Below are positions 11,185 through 19,295 of a DNA stretch of 64,000 nt, in pieces. Below the pieces are notes generated by a model. The model had not been told where the DNA came from and searched no databases. It saw only the letters and a list, made by a program, of their open reading frames with translations. A program made the position numbers and the translations under genes. The stretch is from Curtobacterium sp. VKM Ac-1393 (GTDB taxonomy: Bacteria > Actinomycetota > Actinomycetes > Actinomycetales > Microbacteriaceae), in assembly GCF_015350995.1 (NCBI RefSeq), contig NZ_JADKRW010000004.1, forward strand, positions 62,001 to 126,000. Direction: 5' to 3'. The stretch's first letter is position 1; each line of letters begins with the position of its first letter.

Positions 11185-11733
11185 ATGGCCCAGGTCGCGA
11201 TCATCGTCAACGGCATGCCCGGTTCCGGCAAGAGCACGATCGGCACGGCGCTGGCCGAGGTGCTCGGGTGTCCCTTCCTGTCGAAGGACCGGATCAAAGA
11301 ACCCCTCGCCGACATCGTCGGGCCGATGATCGCGTCGCGTCCCCTCGGTGGCATCGCCATGGACACCATGTGGTCCATGACGCGGGCCGTCGAGAACGGG
11401 GTCGTCCTCGACGCCGTCTGGCTGCCGTCACGTGATCGCGCCCTCCTGGAGGCTGGGCTCGCGTCCGCGGGATCGCCTCGCGCCGTCGAGGTGTGGTGCG
11501 ACACGGACCGCGCCACCGCCGAGGACCGGCTGCACGACCGCTACGACCCGGGCACCGTCCCGGTGCGGCACGAGGTGCACGGGGACCTGGCCGACGTGCT
11601 GGCCTTCTGGGACGAGCACGGCGACGCCGCGCAGCCGGTCGGTCTGCCGGGTGTCCCGGTGGTCCGCGTCGACACGACGAAGCCCTACGACGTCGGAGCC
11701 CTCGTGCAGGAGATCGCGTCGCACTTCGTCTGA
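11185..11733 (+). CDS. P-loop AAA kinase, small-molecule kinase-like
   Basis: A 182-aa P-loop NTPase. Walker A GMPGSGKST is at about residues 10-18, and a short lid-like region with paired arginines (about 110-125, DRLHDRYD) resembles zeta-toxin/gluconate-kinase type small kinases of the AAA_33 class. Substrate unknown. The ATG at 11185 lies 6 nt after GAGGAT, a near match to the leaderless promoter pattern used elsewhere in this window. It follows phoU by 55 nt and ends at a strong terminator. Confidence 0.75.
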   Translation: MAQVAIIVNGMPGSGKSTIGTALAEVLGCPFLSKDRIKEPLADIVGPMIASRPLGGIAMDTMWSMTRAVENGVVLDAVWLPSRDRALLEAGLASAGSPRAVEVWCDTDRATAEDRLHDRYDPGTVPVRHEVHGDLADVLAFWDEHGDAAQPVGLPGVPVVRVDTTKPYDVGALVQEIASHFV

Positions 11734-11746
11734 CCAGCTGGAACCA

Positions 11747-11780
11747 CGAACGCCCCGTCCGGACTCGGACGGGGCGTTCG
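11747..11780. terminator. Bidirectional terminator hairpin
   Basis: Perfect 14-bp stem CGAACGCCCCGTCC / GGACGGGGCGTTCG with a 6-nt loop between the convergent kinase gene and gpmA. Confidence 0.85.
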
Positions 11781-11791
11781 CGTTTGCCGTG

Positions 11792-12538
11792 CTACTTCTT
11801 GGCGCCCTGGGCGGCCACGGCGGCAGCGCCGGCGGCAGCGGCCTCGGGGTCGAGGTAGTACGCCGGCTTCGTCGGACGGAAGTCGTCGTCGAGCTCGTAC
11901 ACCAGCGGGATGCCCGTCGGGATGTTCAGCCCGGCGATGTCGTCGTCGGAGATGTCGTCGAGGTGCTTGACGAGCGCGCGGAGCGAGTTGCCGTGCGCCG
12001 TGACCAGCACGGTCTTGCCCTCGCCGAGGTCCTTCGTGATGTCGGACTCCCAGTACGGCAGCAGGCGGTCGATCACGAGCTTGAGCGACTCGGTGCGGGG
12101 CAGCTGGTCACCGAGGTCGGCGTAGCGGCGGTCGCCGGCCTGCGACCACTCGGCGCCGTCGGCGATGGGGGGCGGCGGGACGTCGAACGAGCGGCGCCAC
12201 TCCATGAACTGCTGCTCGCCGTACTCGGCCAGCGTCTGGGCCTTGTCCTTGCCCTGCAGGGCGCCGTAGTGGCGCTCGTTGAGTCGCCAGTCACGCTTCA
12301 CCGGCAGCCACGCCAGGTCGGCCTGCAGCAGCGCGATGTCCGCCGTCTGGATCGCGCGGGTCAGGAGCGAGGTGTACAGGACGTCCGGGACGATGCCCGA
12401 CTCGGCGATGAGGTCGCCGGCGCGCTTCGCCTCCTTCTCGCCCAGCTCGCTGAGCCGGACGTCGACCCAACCGGTGAACAGGTTCTTCTGGTTCCAGTCA
12501 CTGTTTCCGTGACGGAGCAGGACGAGCGTGGAGGTCAT
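11792..12538 (-). CDS. gpmA: 2,3-bisphosphoglycerate-dependent phosphoglycerate mutase
   Basis: A 248-aa histidine-phosphatase-superfamily enzyme that interconverts 3- and 2-phosphoglycerate in glycolysis. The phosphohistidine motif RHGNSDWN has its catalytic His at residue 10. Downstream [13 protein letters not shown] and the second catalytic His in VTAHGNSLR match dPGM. The C-terminus is Ala-rich. I chose ATG at 12538, 7 nt after -10 TAGACT (12546-12551, minus), giving a leaderless mRNA. A GTG two codons upstream is possible. It diverges from the methyltransferase gene, which has its own leaderless promoter. Confidence 0.95.
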   Translation of the reverse strand: MTSTLVLLRHGNSDWNQKNLFTGWVDVRLSELGEKEAKRAGDLIAESGIVPDVLYTSLLTRAIQTADIALLQADLAWLPVKRDWRLNERHYGALQGKDKAQTLAEYGEQQFMEWRRSFDVPPPPIADGAEWSQAGDRRYADLGDQLPRTESLKLVIDRLLPYWESDITKDLGEGKTVLVTAHGNSLRALVKHLDDISDDDIAGLNIPTGIPLVYELDDDFRPTKPAYYLDPEAAAAGAAAVAAQGAKK

Positions 12539-12583
12539 GGTCACGAGTCTACCGAGCGTCGGCAGGCCCGTACCCTTGACGTC

Positions 12584-13357
12584 ATGCCCATCGGGAACGT
12601 GACGCGCGGGACGACCGGGTACAACCGGCTCCGCCGTGTCGACCGGTGGATCGCGTCGCTGCCGGCGCTCCGCAGGGCCGACGATCCGCTGGTCGCCGAC
12701 GTCGGGTACGGGGCTTCTCCGACGACGACGCTCGAGCTGCGCGACCGCCTGGCCCGGGGGCGTCCGGACGTCGAGGTCACCGGCATCGAGATCGAGCCGG
12801 CACGCGTGGCGTTCGCGAACGCTGGTGCCCGCGACGGGGTGACGTTCCGGCTCGGCGGCTTCGAGACCCCGACGCCCGGGCAGCGCCGGCCCGCCGTGAT
12901 CCGGGCGTTCAACGTGCTGCGGCAGTACGACGAGTCCGCGGTGGTCGGGTCGTGGCGGATCATGCAGGACCGGTTGCAGCCCGGCGGCGCACTCGTCGAG
13001 GGGACGTGCAACGAGGTCGGACGGGTGGCCTCGTGGGTGACGCTCGACGCGTTCGCGCCGGTGACCTTCACGGTGTCACTGCGGCTCGCCGGACTCGACG
13101 TGCCCTCGATCGTCGCGGAACGGCTGCCCAAGGCGCTCATCCACCGGAACGTGCCCGGCGAGCGGGTGCACGCGTTCCTGCGCGACCTCGACCTGTCGTG
13201 GGCGGTCGCGGCGCCGCTCGGCACGTACGGACCCCGGCAGCGGTGGATCGCCACGGTGCGGGGCATGCGCGACCGCGGGTGGCCGGTGCTGCACGGGCCG
13301 ACCAGGTGGCGACTCGGGGAGCTCAGCGTGCCGTGGTCCGCGGTCGCACCGGCCTGA
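12584..13357 (+). CDS. Class I SAM-dependent methyltransferase-like protein
   Basis: A 257-aa protein with a glycine-rich SAM-binding motif I variant ([11 protein letters not shown], about 38-48) and an acidic motif II ([13 protein letters not shown]). The N-terminus ([15 protein letters not shown]) and C-terminus ([14 protein letters not shown]) are conserved-looking and basic or aromatic. The substrate cannot be read. The ATG at 12584 follows -10 TACCCT (12571-12576) by 7 nt, so it is probably leaderless. It converges with ygfZ with only 8 bp between stops. Confidence 0.72.
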   Translation: MPIGNVTRGTTGYNRLRRVDRWIASLPALRRADDPLVADVGYGASPTTTLELRDRLARGRPDVEVTGIEIEPARVAFANAGARDGVTFRLGGFETPTPGQRRPAVIRAFNVLRQYDESAVVGSWRIMQDRLQPGGALVEGTCNEVGRVASWVTLDAFAPVTFTVSLRLAGLDVPSIVAERLPKALIHRNVPGERVHAFLRDLDLSWAVAAPLGTYGPRQRWIATVRGMRDRGWPVLHGPTRWRLGELSVPWSAVAPA

Positions 13358-13365
13358 CGGCGGAC

Positions 13366-14433
13366 CTAGGAGCGCTTGACGGCTCCGAGGCGGGGCAGCC
13401 GCGGGACGTTCGCCGTGGCGCCGGCCTCCGGCGGGACGATGGTCTCCTGCGCCGCCGTCACCACGACGTCGTCGGCGGTGAGCGTCAGCGTCGCGGTGGG
13501 GTCGAGGGACCGCTTGACCACGGCGAGCCCGATCGGTCCGAGTTCGTGGTGGACCGCCGAGGCCGACAGGCGCCCGACTTCCTTGTCACCGAGCATGACC
13601 GGCGTTCCCGGAGCGGGCAGCACCGCGTCGGACCCGTCGAGGTGCAGCTGCACGACACGACGCGGTGGGTGGCCCAGGTTGTGCACCTTCGCGACGGTCT
13701 CCTGCCCGCGGTAGCAGCCCTTCGACAGGTGCACGGCGGAGCGGAGCCAGTCGAGCTCGTGCGGGATGGTGCGCTCGTCGGCGTCGGACAGCGTCGGCCG
13801 CCAGGCGGCGATGCGCAGCGCCTCGAACGCCAGCAGCCCCGCGACGGACCGGTCGGACGCTGCCAGACCGGCCGCGGCCTCGGGCGTGAGCACCGCGATC
13901 CGGAGGGTCCAGTCGGAGCCGGGGTGGGCCTCCAGGCTGGCGTAGCTCCACCCACCGGGCGTGACGGACGCCCACGGGTCGACCCACTCGACGACCGCGT
14001 CGGTGACGGCACCGGTTTCGGTGAAGGAGCCGACGGTGACGAAGTCGGCGCTGCGGTCCGTGACCTCGACCCGGAGCATGAAGCGCATCGAGTCGAGCCA
14101 GGCGGCGAGCGGCGCCGCATCGGCACGCTCGGCCAGGAGCCAGACCGTCGCGCCGTCGTCGACCACGCGGGCCGCGTGCTCGACGCGACCGGACTGGTCG
14201 AGCACGAGGGTCTCGGTGCTGACCCCCGTCGGCAGGCCGCTCAGCTGCTGCGAGGTGATCGAGTTGAGCCACGACAGGCGGTCCGGGCCGGAGACGGTGA
14301 CGACGCCCAGGCCGAGATCGACGACGGCCGAGCCACGTTCGAGCAGTCGCTGCTCGCCGATGGGGTTCCCGAAGTGCGCAGCAGGGCCGCTCGCGGAGGC
14401 GACGAAGCCGTCGCGCGCGCCGAAGACGGCCAT
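13366..14433 (-). CDS. ygfZ: Folate-binding YgfZ/GcvT-like protein
   Basis: A 355-aa aminomethyltransferase-fold protein carrying the YgfZ signature KGCYRGQE (238-245). Relatives bind tetrahydrofolate and help assemble or repair Fe-S clusters in the cytoplasm. The N-terminal domain (about 30-120) and the beta-barrel C-terminal domain (about 260-350) follow the family layout. The ATG at 14433 overlaps the stop of the upstream nitrobindin-like gene as TGATG, so the two are translationally coupled. Confidence 0.88.
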   Translation of the reverse strand: MAVFGARDGFVASASGPAAHFGNPIGEQRLLERGSAVVDLGLGVVTVSGPDRLSWLNSITSQQLSGLPTGVSTETLVLDQSGRVEHAARVVDDGATVWLLAERADAAPLAAWLDSMRFMLRVEVTDRSADFVTVGSFTETGAVTDAVVEWVDPWASVTPGGWSYASLEAHPGSDWTLRIAVLTPEAAAGLAASDRSVAGLLAFEALRIAAWRPTLSDADERTIPHELDWLRSAVHLSKGCYRGQETVAKVHNLGHPPRRVVQLHLDGSDAVLPAPGTPVMLGDKEVGRLSASAVHHELGPIGLAVVKRSLDPTATLTLTADDVVVTAAQETIVPPEAGATANVPRLPRLGAVKRS

Positions 14434-15035
14434 CAGTCGACCTTCGCGAGCTGCCCCGAGGCGTGCGAGGTGAGTTCGCGGCCGAGCGCCGCGATGTCCC
14501 AGGCCCAGAAGAGCTTGCCCTCGACCAAGCCGTACAGGCGGGTCGCGGCGGAGTAGTCCTTGGCGTTCGGCGAGCGCATCACGGCGTCGGTGGCCAGGTC
14601 GATGCGGCCCTTCAGCACGCGACCGACGTAGAGCTCGTTGACGCCCGTCGGGTGCACGATCGCCGCTTCGACGTCGAAGCCGTCGGTGGCGTTGCGCAGC
14701 GCCTCGACGCTCTCGACGGTGCTGAACGGGGTCGGCCCCTCGCCCAGGAGCATCGCGGGGCCGCGGTCACCGGGTTCGGTCGGCCGGTCGATCCGCCAGT
14801 AGCCCATCTCGGCGGCGAGCGGGGTGTGGTCGTCGTCGAGCAGCCAGGTGGTGGACGAGTAGTTGAGGTAGGGCAGGCCGTCGTGGCTGAAGCTCACGCG
14901 CTGGCCGAACTCGTGCGTCCGGACCTCGTCGTCGGCACCGACGGGGTACTCCACGACGCCGGTTCCCTCCCAGACGCCGACGAGCCACGACAGCGGCACG
15001 AGTTCGGGCGCGAGGCCTTCGGGGAGCTCGATCAA
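14433..15035 (-). CDS. FABP-like/nitrobindin-like heme-binding domain protein
   Basis: A 200-aa beta-barrel protein of the actinobacterial FABP-like (DUF1794) group. The GVWEGTG motif (about 20-26) is the signature GxWxGxG, and a C-terminal WAWDIAALG segment and a conserved His near HPTGVNELYVG fit nitrobindin-type heme pockets. A role in NO or peroxynitrite chemistry is family inference. It starts with TTG at 15035, overlapping the stop of a 38-codon membrane ORF as TTGA, so it depends on coupling from that ORF. It is coupled in turn to ygfZ. Confidence 0.82.
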   Translation of the reverse strand: MIELPEGLAPELVPLSWLVGVWEGTGVVEYPVGADDEVRTHEFGQRVSFSHDGLPYLNYSSTTWLLDDDHTPLAAEMGYWRIDRPTEPGDRGPAMLLGEGPTPFSTVESVEALRNATDGFDVEAAIVHPTGVNELYVGRVLKGRIDLATDAVMRSPNAKDYSAATRLYGLVEGKLFWAWDIAALGRELTSHASGQLAKVD

Positions 15036-15148
15036 CGCTGACCCTTGAACAGCTTCACGACGACGACGACCGAGACGAACGCGATCGCGAGCGACGCCAG
15101 GCCGAGGAGGCCCACGTAGAACAGCTCGAGCGCTAGCAGCGAATCCAT
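15032..15148 (-). CDS. 38-aa single-pass membrane protein, coupled to the nitrobindin-like gene
   Basis: A short open frame starting ATG at 15148. It has an acidic/hydrophobic N-terminus (MDSLLALELFYVG), one strongly hydrophobic helix of about 25 residues including five consecutive valines, and a basic end (KLFKGQR). The stop overlaps the TTG start of the next gene (TTGA). No strong Shine-Dalgarno is visible. Family unknown. Codon third positions are GC-rich like the neighbours, which supports a real gene. It could be a small regulatory membrane peptide or simply the coupling leader of the downstream operon. Confidence 0.6.
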   Translation of the reverse strand: MDSLLALELFYVGLLGLASLAIAFVSVVVVVKLFKGQR

Positions 15149-15172
15149 GCTGCGGAGTCTACGCGGCTCGGC

Positions 15173-15466
15173 TCAACGCGCCAGGAGCACCACCGCGGTG
15201 ACGAGCACGACGACGAAGGCGCCGGACGACGCGATGCTGATCCGTTCGACCAGCCCGTCCTTGGTTGCGGTGATCAGCTGGAGCACGAAGCTCACCATCA
15301 CGCAGGCGACGAACACGAGCAGCAGCCAGGCGAACGCGTCGCGCTCGGCGAGCGCCAGCACGAGCACCGCTCCGACGACGCTGAGGATCCAGACCGGCAG
15401 GACGGACGTCAGCTTGAGACGCCGCTGGTCGGTGGGCTGCACTGGCTGGGTCACGCGTTCCATCAT
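15173..15466 (-). CDS. Small integral membrane protein, unknown
   Basis: A 97-aa protein with a polar N-terminus (about 20 residues) and three hydrophobic helices at about 22-40, 45-62 and 75-95. Two adjacent ATGs at 15466 and 15463 are candidate starts; I give the longer. It lies 24 nt upstream of the 38-aa ORF in the same direction, so it probably heads the operon ending in ygfZ. No domain recognised. Confidence 0.65.
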   Translation of the reverse strand: MMERVTQPVQPTDQRRLKLTSVLPVWILSVVGAVLVLALAERDAFAWLLLVFVACVMVSFVLQLITATKDGLVERISIASSGAFVVVLVTAVVLLAR

Positions 15467-15579
15467 GACAGGGGTCGCGCCCGGCGCTTGCGGCTTCACG
15501 CGCAAACCGTCCGGCCGGATGAGGACTTCCCGAGCATCACTAGGATGTGTCCACGACGTCATCCACCTGCGGAGGTCCT

Positions 15580-16263
15580 GTGGCACAGCTCCTGGTACTC
15601 ACCTCGACCGCGCCCGGCGACGTCCTGCCGAGCCTGGGTCTCCTGAGCCACCGGATCCGTCACGTGCCGGCCGAGGCCGCACAGCTCGTCAACGCGCCGC
15701 AGAGCGACCTGATGTTCGTGGACGCCCGCACCGACCTGGTCAGCGCGAAGGCCCTGTGCAAGATCCTCGCCTCGTCCGGGTCGACGACGCCCATCGTGCT
15801 CGTCGTCACCGAGGGCGGCCTGACCGCCGTCAACAGCGAGTGGAACGTCGACGACGTGGTGCTCGAGAGCGCCGGGCCGGCCGAGATCGACGCTCGCATC
15901 CGGCTGTCCGCCGGCCGTGCGGCCAAGGGGCAGTCCAGCTCGAAGATCCAGGCCTCGGGTGTCGTCATCGACGAGGCCAGCTACTCGGCGAAGGTCCGTG
16001 GCCGGCCGCTCGACCTGACCTTCAAGGAGTTCGAGCTCCTCCGCTTCTTCGCCACGCACCCCTCCCGGGTCTTCACGCGCGAGCAGCTGCTCAGCGAGGT
16101 CTGGGGCTACGACTACTTCGGTGGCACCCGGACCGTCGACGTGCACGTCCGTCGTCTCCGCGCGAAGCTCGGCGACCTCGAGTCGCTCATCGGCACCGTC
16201 CGCAACGTCGGCTACCGCTTCAACGTCTACGACGACGAGGCCGAGCGCCTGATGGGTCAGTAG
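15580..16263 (+). CDS. glnR: GlnR-type orphan OmpR-family transcription regulator
   Basis: A 227-aa protein with a degenerate receiver domain (1-115, opening [19 protein letters not shown], with Asp in the FVDARTDL segment) and a C-terminal winged helix (about 128-220, [19 protein letters not shown] and [13 protein letters not shown]). The [10 protein letters not shown] linker and the immediate downstream mshD reproduce the glnR-mshD order of mycobacteria. Family role: global nitrogen regulator. No partner kinase is adjacent, as expected for an orphan. The GTG at 15580 has GGAGG 5 nt upstream, and a -10 TAGGAT lies at 15541-15546. Confidence 0.85.
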   Translation: MAQLLVLTSTAPGDVLPSLGLLSHRIRHVPAEAAQLVNAPQSDLMFVDARTDLVSAKALCKILASSGSTTPIVLVVTEGGLTAVNSEWNVDDVVLESAGPAEIDARIRLSAGRAAKGQSSSKIQASGVVIDEASYSAKVRGRPLDLTFKEFELLRFFATHPSRVFTREQLLSEVWGYDYFGGTRTVDVHVRRLRAKLGDLESLIGTVRNVGYRFNVYDDEAERLMGQ

Positions 16264-17102
16264 TGCCGGACCTCGCACGGTTCGTCGTGCCCGGTGAAGC
16301 ACCGCCGTTCTCCGACCAGACCCTGGTCGACGTCCGCGCGGGGCGCGCGACCGTCCTCGAGGCCGACGACGGGGTCGCCGTGGTCCGCGACCGTGAGCTG
16401 GAACTCGTGGTCGACCGGGAGGCCCGTGGCCGCGGCACCGGGACCGCCCTCGTCACGCGGGCCCTCGCGCTGGGCGGCGGGGCCGCGCCCTTGCTCGCCT
16501 GGGCGCACGGGGACCACCCCGCAGCGCGGGCCCTGGCCGACCGGTTCGGCTGGCGCGCGACCCGCACCCTGCTGCAGCTCCGGGCGCCGATCGACCGGGC
16601 CGGGCCTTCTCCGGACGCGGCTCCTGCCGACGTGCCGGTCGGGTTCCGCCTGTCCGCGTTCCGGCCCGGCACCGAGGACGAGGCCGACTGGCTCGCCCTG
16701 AACGCCGCCGCGTTCGCGCACCACCCCGAGCAGGGGCGGATGACACTCGACGACCTGCACGCCCGCGAAGCGGACGCCTGGTTCTCCGGCGACGACCTCC
16801 TGCTGCTCCGCGACGCCTCCGGGCAGCTCGCGGGCTCGTGCTGGCTCAAGGTCGAGGACGGCATCGGCGAGTTCTACGCCGTCGCAGTCCGACCCGACCT
16901 GCAGGGACAGCGCCTCGGCGGGGTGCTCATGCGTGCCGGGACCGCTCGGTTGACCGGGCGTGGGCTGACCGCCGCCGCCCTGTACGTCGAGGGGGACAAC
17001 GAGCCCGCACTGGCGTTGTACCGGCGGTCCGGATTCGTGCAGTACGCGATCGACGTGCAGTACGCGGCTCCGGGGCACGCCGAGCCGCCGTCCGGCCGGT
17101 AA
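16263..17102 (+). CDS. mshD: Mycothiol synthase MshD
   Basis: A 279-aa tandem GNAT acetyltransferase that makes mycothiol by acetylating Cys-GlcN-Ins with acetyl-CoA. The C-terminal GNAT (about 135-270) has the acetyl-CoA loop VRPDLQGQRLGGVLM and the YVEGDNEPALALYRRSGF motif. The N-terminal half keeps a weaker copy (ARGRGTGTALV). The GTG start overlaps the glnR stop by one base (TAGTG), so the genes are coupled. It is slightly shorter than typical family members (about 290-315). It marks an actinobacterial thiol system. Confidence 0.92.
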   Translation: MPDLARFVVPGEAPPFSDQTLVDVRAGRATVLEADDGVAVVRDRELELVVDREARGRGTGTALVTRALALGGGAAPLLAWAHGDHPAARALADRFGWRATRTLLQLRAPIDRAGPSPDAAPADVPVGFRLSAFRPGTEDEADWLALNAAAFAHHPEQGRMTLDDLHAREADAWFSGDDLLLLRDASGQLAGSCWLKVEDGIGEFYAVAVRPDLQGQRLGGVLMRAGTARLTGRGLTAAALYVEGDNEPALALYRRSGFVQYAIDVQYAAPGHAEPPSGR

Positions 17103-17159
17103 CATTGCGTGGTCGGCGAGGGGTCGGCCAGCGGGGCAATCGGGAAGTCGGGGGACACA

Positions 17160-19166
17160 GTGGCGCAGTACGGTCAGGGTGAGCCGCTCGGCGCGTCCTA
17201 CCGGTTGGTCGAGTTGCTCGGCACCGGTGCGACCGGTGAGGTCTGGCGGACCGAGCACGTTGCGACGGGTGAGCAGTTCGCCGCGAAGCTGCTCCGTGCC
17301 GAGCTCGCCGCCGATCCGCAGATCGTCGAACGCTTCGTCCGCGAACGCTCGGTGCTCCTCGCGCTGCAGCACCCCTCGATCGTGCGGGTACGGGACCTCG
17401 TCGTCGAGGGCGACCGGCTCGCGATCGTCATGGACCTGGTGCCCGGCGGGTCCGCGCGCGATCTGCTCGCCTCGAACGGTCCACTGACCCCGCGGGACGC
17501 CCTCACGATCACCGCCGAGACCCTCGACGCCCTCGCCGCGGCACACGAGCGCGACGTGACCCACCGCGACGTCAAGCCCGACAACGTGCTGCTCCAGACC
17601 CCCTGGGTCCCCGGTGCGACGGGCGACGTCCGGGTCACCGACTTCGGCATCGCGTCGGTGGTCGCCGAGCGGGAGCGCACCACCACGGGGCTCCTCGGTA
17701 CGCCGCAGTACATGGCCCCCGAGTCGATCAGCCACGGTCGCGCGGGTCCTGCTGCGGACGTCTACGGCGCCGGCGTGATGCTCTACGAGCTGCTGTCCGG
17801 TCGGACGCCCTTCGCCGGCCCCGGCACGGACTTCGCCGTCGCGTACCGGCACGTCACCTCGAACCCGCCCCGGCTCGAGGTGCCGGACGCCCTGTGGACC
17901 GCACTGTCCGCGCTGCTCGCGAAGGACCCGGCCGTTCGCCCCTCGGCAGTGGACGCGTCCGCGACCCTTCGTCGTCTGGCGCGCGCACTCGCCTCGACCC
18001 CTGCGCTCGCCGCGACGAGCGACCCGGATGCGTTCGACGAGGTCGAGCGGCCCGCCACCGTGGTCCGCGGGCTCCGGCCGGACGGCGACGCCCCCGGCTC
18101 CCCCGCGGACGGCGACGACGACGCGGCGGACTCCGCCGGGCCGGTGCCGGAACTCGGGCCCGCGGGATCCCAGACCGTCATCCGCCCGATGGTCCGACAG
18201 CCGCTGCCCACCGCCCCCGCTGCCGAGCCGACACCGCCGCGTCGGTTCGGACGCCCCGAGTGGCTGACGAACCGAGCCCTGCTGTTCGGCGGCATCGGCG
18301 TCGTGCTCGTGGCCGTGCTCGTCGTCGCCGGGGTCGTCTGGCTGCCCGGTGCCCTGCGGAAGACACCGGGGCCCGGCACCGCGACCGCGCAGGCTGCCAC
18401 CGCGTACCAGCAGGACCGCCCGCTGCCCACCGGCCTCGCCACCACCCGCCGCGCGACCATCGACCCGGCGAAGGGAACCGTCGACCTGCGCGTCACGTAC
18501 GCGGCGCAGGCATCGGCCCTGACCGGTCCGTTCCTCGAGGTCGTCCCCGGTGCCCGCTCGGGTGCCTCGTGCCCCGCAGTCACCTGGACCGGTGAGGGCA
18601 TCTCGGCGAAGCGCAACCAGCCCTCGCTGACGGGTGTCGACACCGCGTGCGCCTGGGCCCTGTCCGGCGTCGAAGTCCCCGCCGGCGGTGACGTCACGGT
18701 CGAGGCCTCGGTGCCGCTCGCATCCGTCACGGACGGCGCGGCGCTGCAGACGTGGCTCGACGGCGTCGGCGAGGCCACCACCGCTTCCGTGACCAACGAC
18801 GCCGTCCGCGGGACCGCCTACCCGGTGCAGCGGTTGCAGGGCATCGAGGTCCGGACGCCCGACCGCACGGTCAGCCAGACGGCGCTGCCGGTGACGCTCG
18901 TGCCGGTGTGGCCGAGCGGCGCGGACGAGCTCAACCCGCTCTACCGCAGTCCCGCCACGGGGCGCCCGTCACAGATGCTCGTCGACGTGGCCGGCGGAGA
19001 GTCCGGCGTGCGGTTCGCCGACGGTTGCTCGGGAGCGCTGGCGGTGTCGTCCGACGGGCTGGTCGTCACGGCGCTGTCGGTCGCGCCGTCGTGCACGGTG
19101 CGGGCGACGGTGGGGAACTTCACGAACCTCGAGAGCTCGCCGTTCGGGATCACGACGCGCGACTGA
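17160..19166 (+). CDS. Receptor-type Ser/Thr protein kinase (PknB class)
   Basis: A 668-aa kinase. The cytoplasmic domain at about 13-275 has a glycine loop GTGATGEV (21-28), Lys43, the catalytic loop HRDVKPDN (135-142, Asp137), DFG (161-163) and an activation loop rich in Thr (RERTTTGLLGT). A Pro/Asp/Ala-rich juxtamembrane stretch holds two Thr-x-x-V/I-like sites (about 300 and 339). One transmembrane helix (373-395) leads to an extracellular beta-rich C-terminal region of about 270 residues with no PASTA repeats. The GTG at 17160 has GGGGG upstream, and TAACAT at 17100-17105 is a likely -10. It converges on an FHA-containing EccC gene, which suggests the kinase controls that secretion ATPase by phosphothreonine-FHA recognition (inference). 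Confidence 0.9.
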   Translation: MAQYGQGEPLGASYRLVELLGTGATGEVWRTEHVATGEQFAAKLLRAELAADPQIVERFVRERSVLLALQHPSIVRVRDLVVEGDRLAIVMDLVPGGSARDLLASNGPLTPRDALTITAETLDALAAAHERDVTHRDVKPDNVLLQTPWVPGATGDVRVTDFGIASVVAERERTTTGLLGTPQYMAPESISHGRAGPAADVYGAGVMLYELLSGRTPFAGPGTDFAVAYRHVTSNPPRLEVPDALWTALSALLAKDPAVRPSAVDASATLRRLARALASTPALAATSDPDAFDEVERPATVVRGLRPDGDAPGSPADGDDDAADSAGPVPELGPAGSQTVIRPMVRQPLPTAPAAEPTPPRRFGRPEWLTNRALLFGGIGVVLVAVLVVAGVVWLPGALRKTPGPGTATAQAATAYQQDRPLPTGLATTRRATIDPAKGTVDLRVTYAAQASALTGPFLEVVPGARSGASCPAVTWTGEGISAKRNQPSLTGVDTACAWALSGVEVPAGGDVTVEASVPLASVTDGAALQTWLDGVGEATTASVTNDAVRGTAYPVQRLQGIEVRTPDRTVSQTALPVTLVPVWPSGADELNPLYRSPATGRPSQMLVDVAGGESGVRFADGCSGALAVSSDGLVVTALSVAPSCTVRATVGNFTNLESSPFGITTRD

Positions 19167-19238
19167 GCGCGCTGTTCCGGACACCGAGCGGCCGCGCTCG
19201 TGCGCCCGTGTGCCCTGGTCGCGACCACCGTGCGGACT

Positions 19239-19271
19239 GGAGGCGCGTGGCCGTGCCCGCCACGGGCCTCC
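19239..19271. terminator. Terminator hairpin between kinase and eccC
   Basis: GGAGGCGCGTGG pairs with CCACGGGCCTCC (one bulge) across a 9-nt loop, between convergent genes. It resembles a diverged member of the GGAGGCCCGGTGC hairpin family. Confidence 0.65.
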
Positions 19272-19295
19272 CGTCCGTCTGTTCGTGCGTTCCAG

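Noticed and set aside
17100-17111. Leaderless start of the Ser/Thr kinase at GTG 17109 behind TAACAT
   Set aside because: Spacing is only 3 nt. The GTG at 17160 has a GGGGG ribosome site and begins at the kinase domain.
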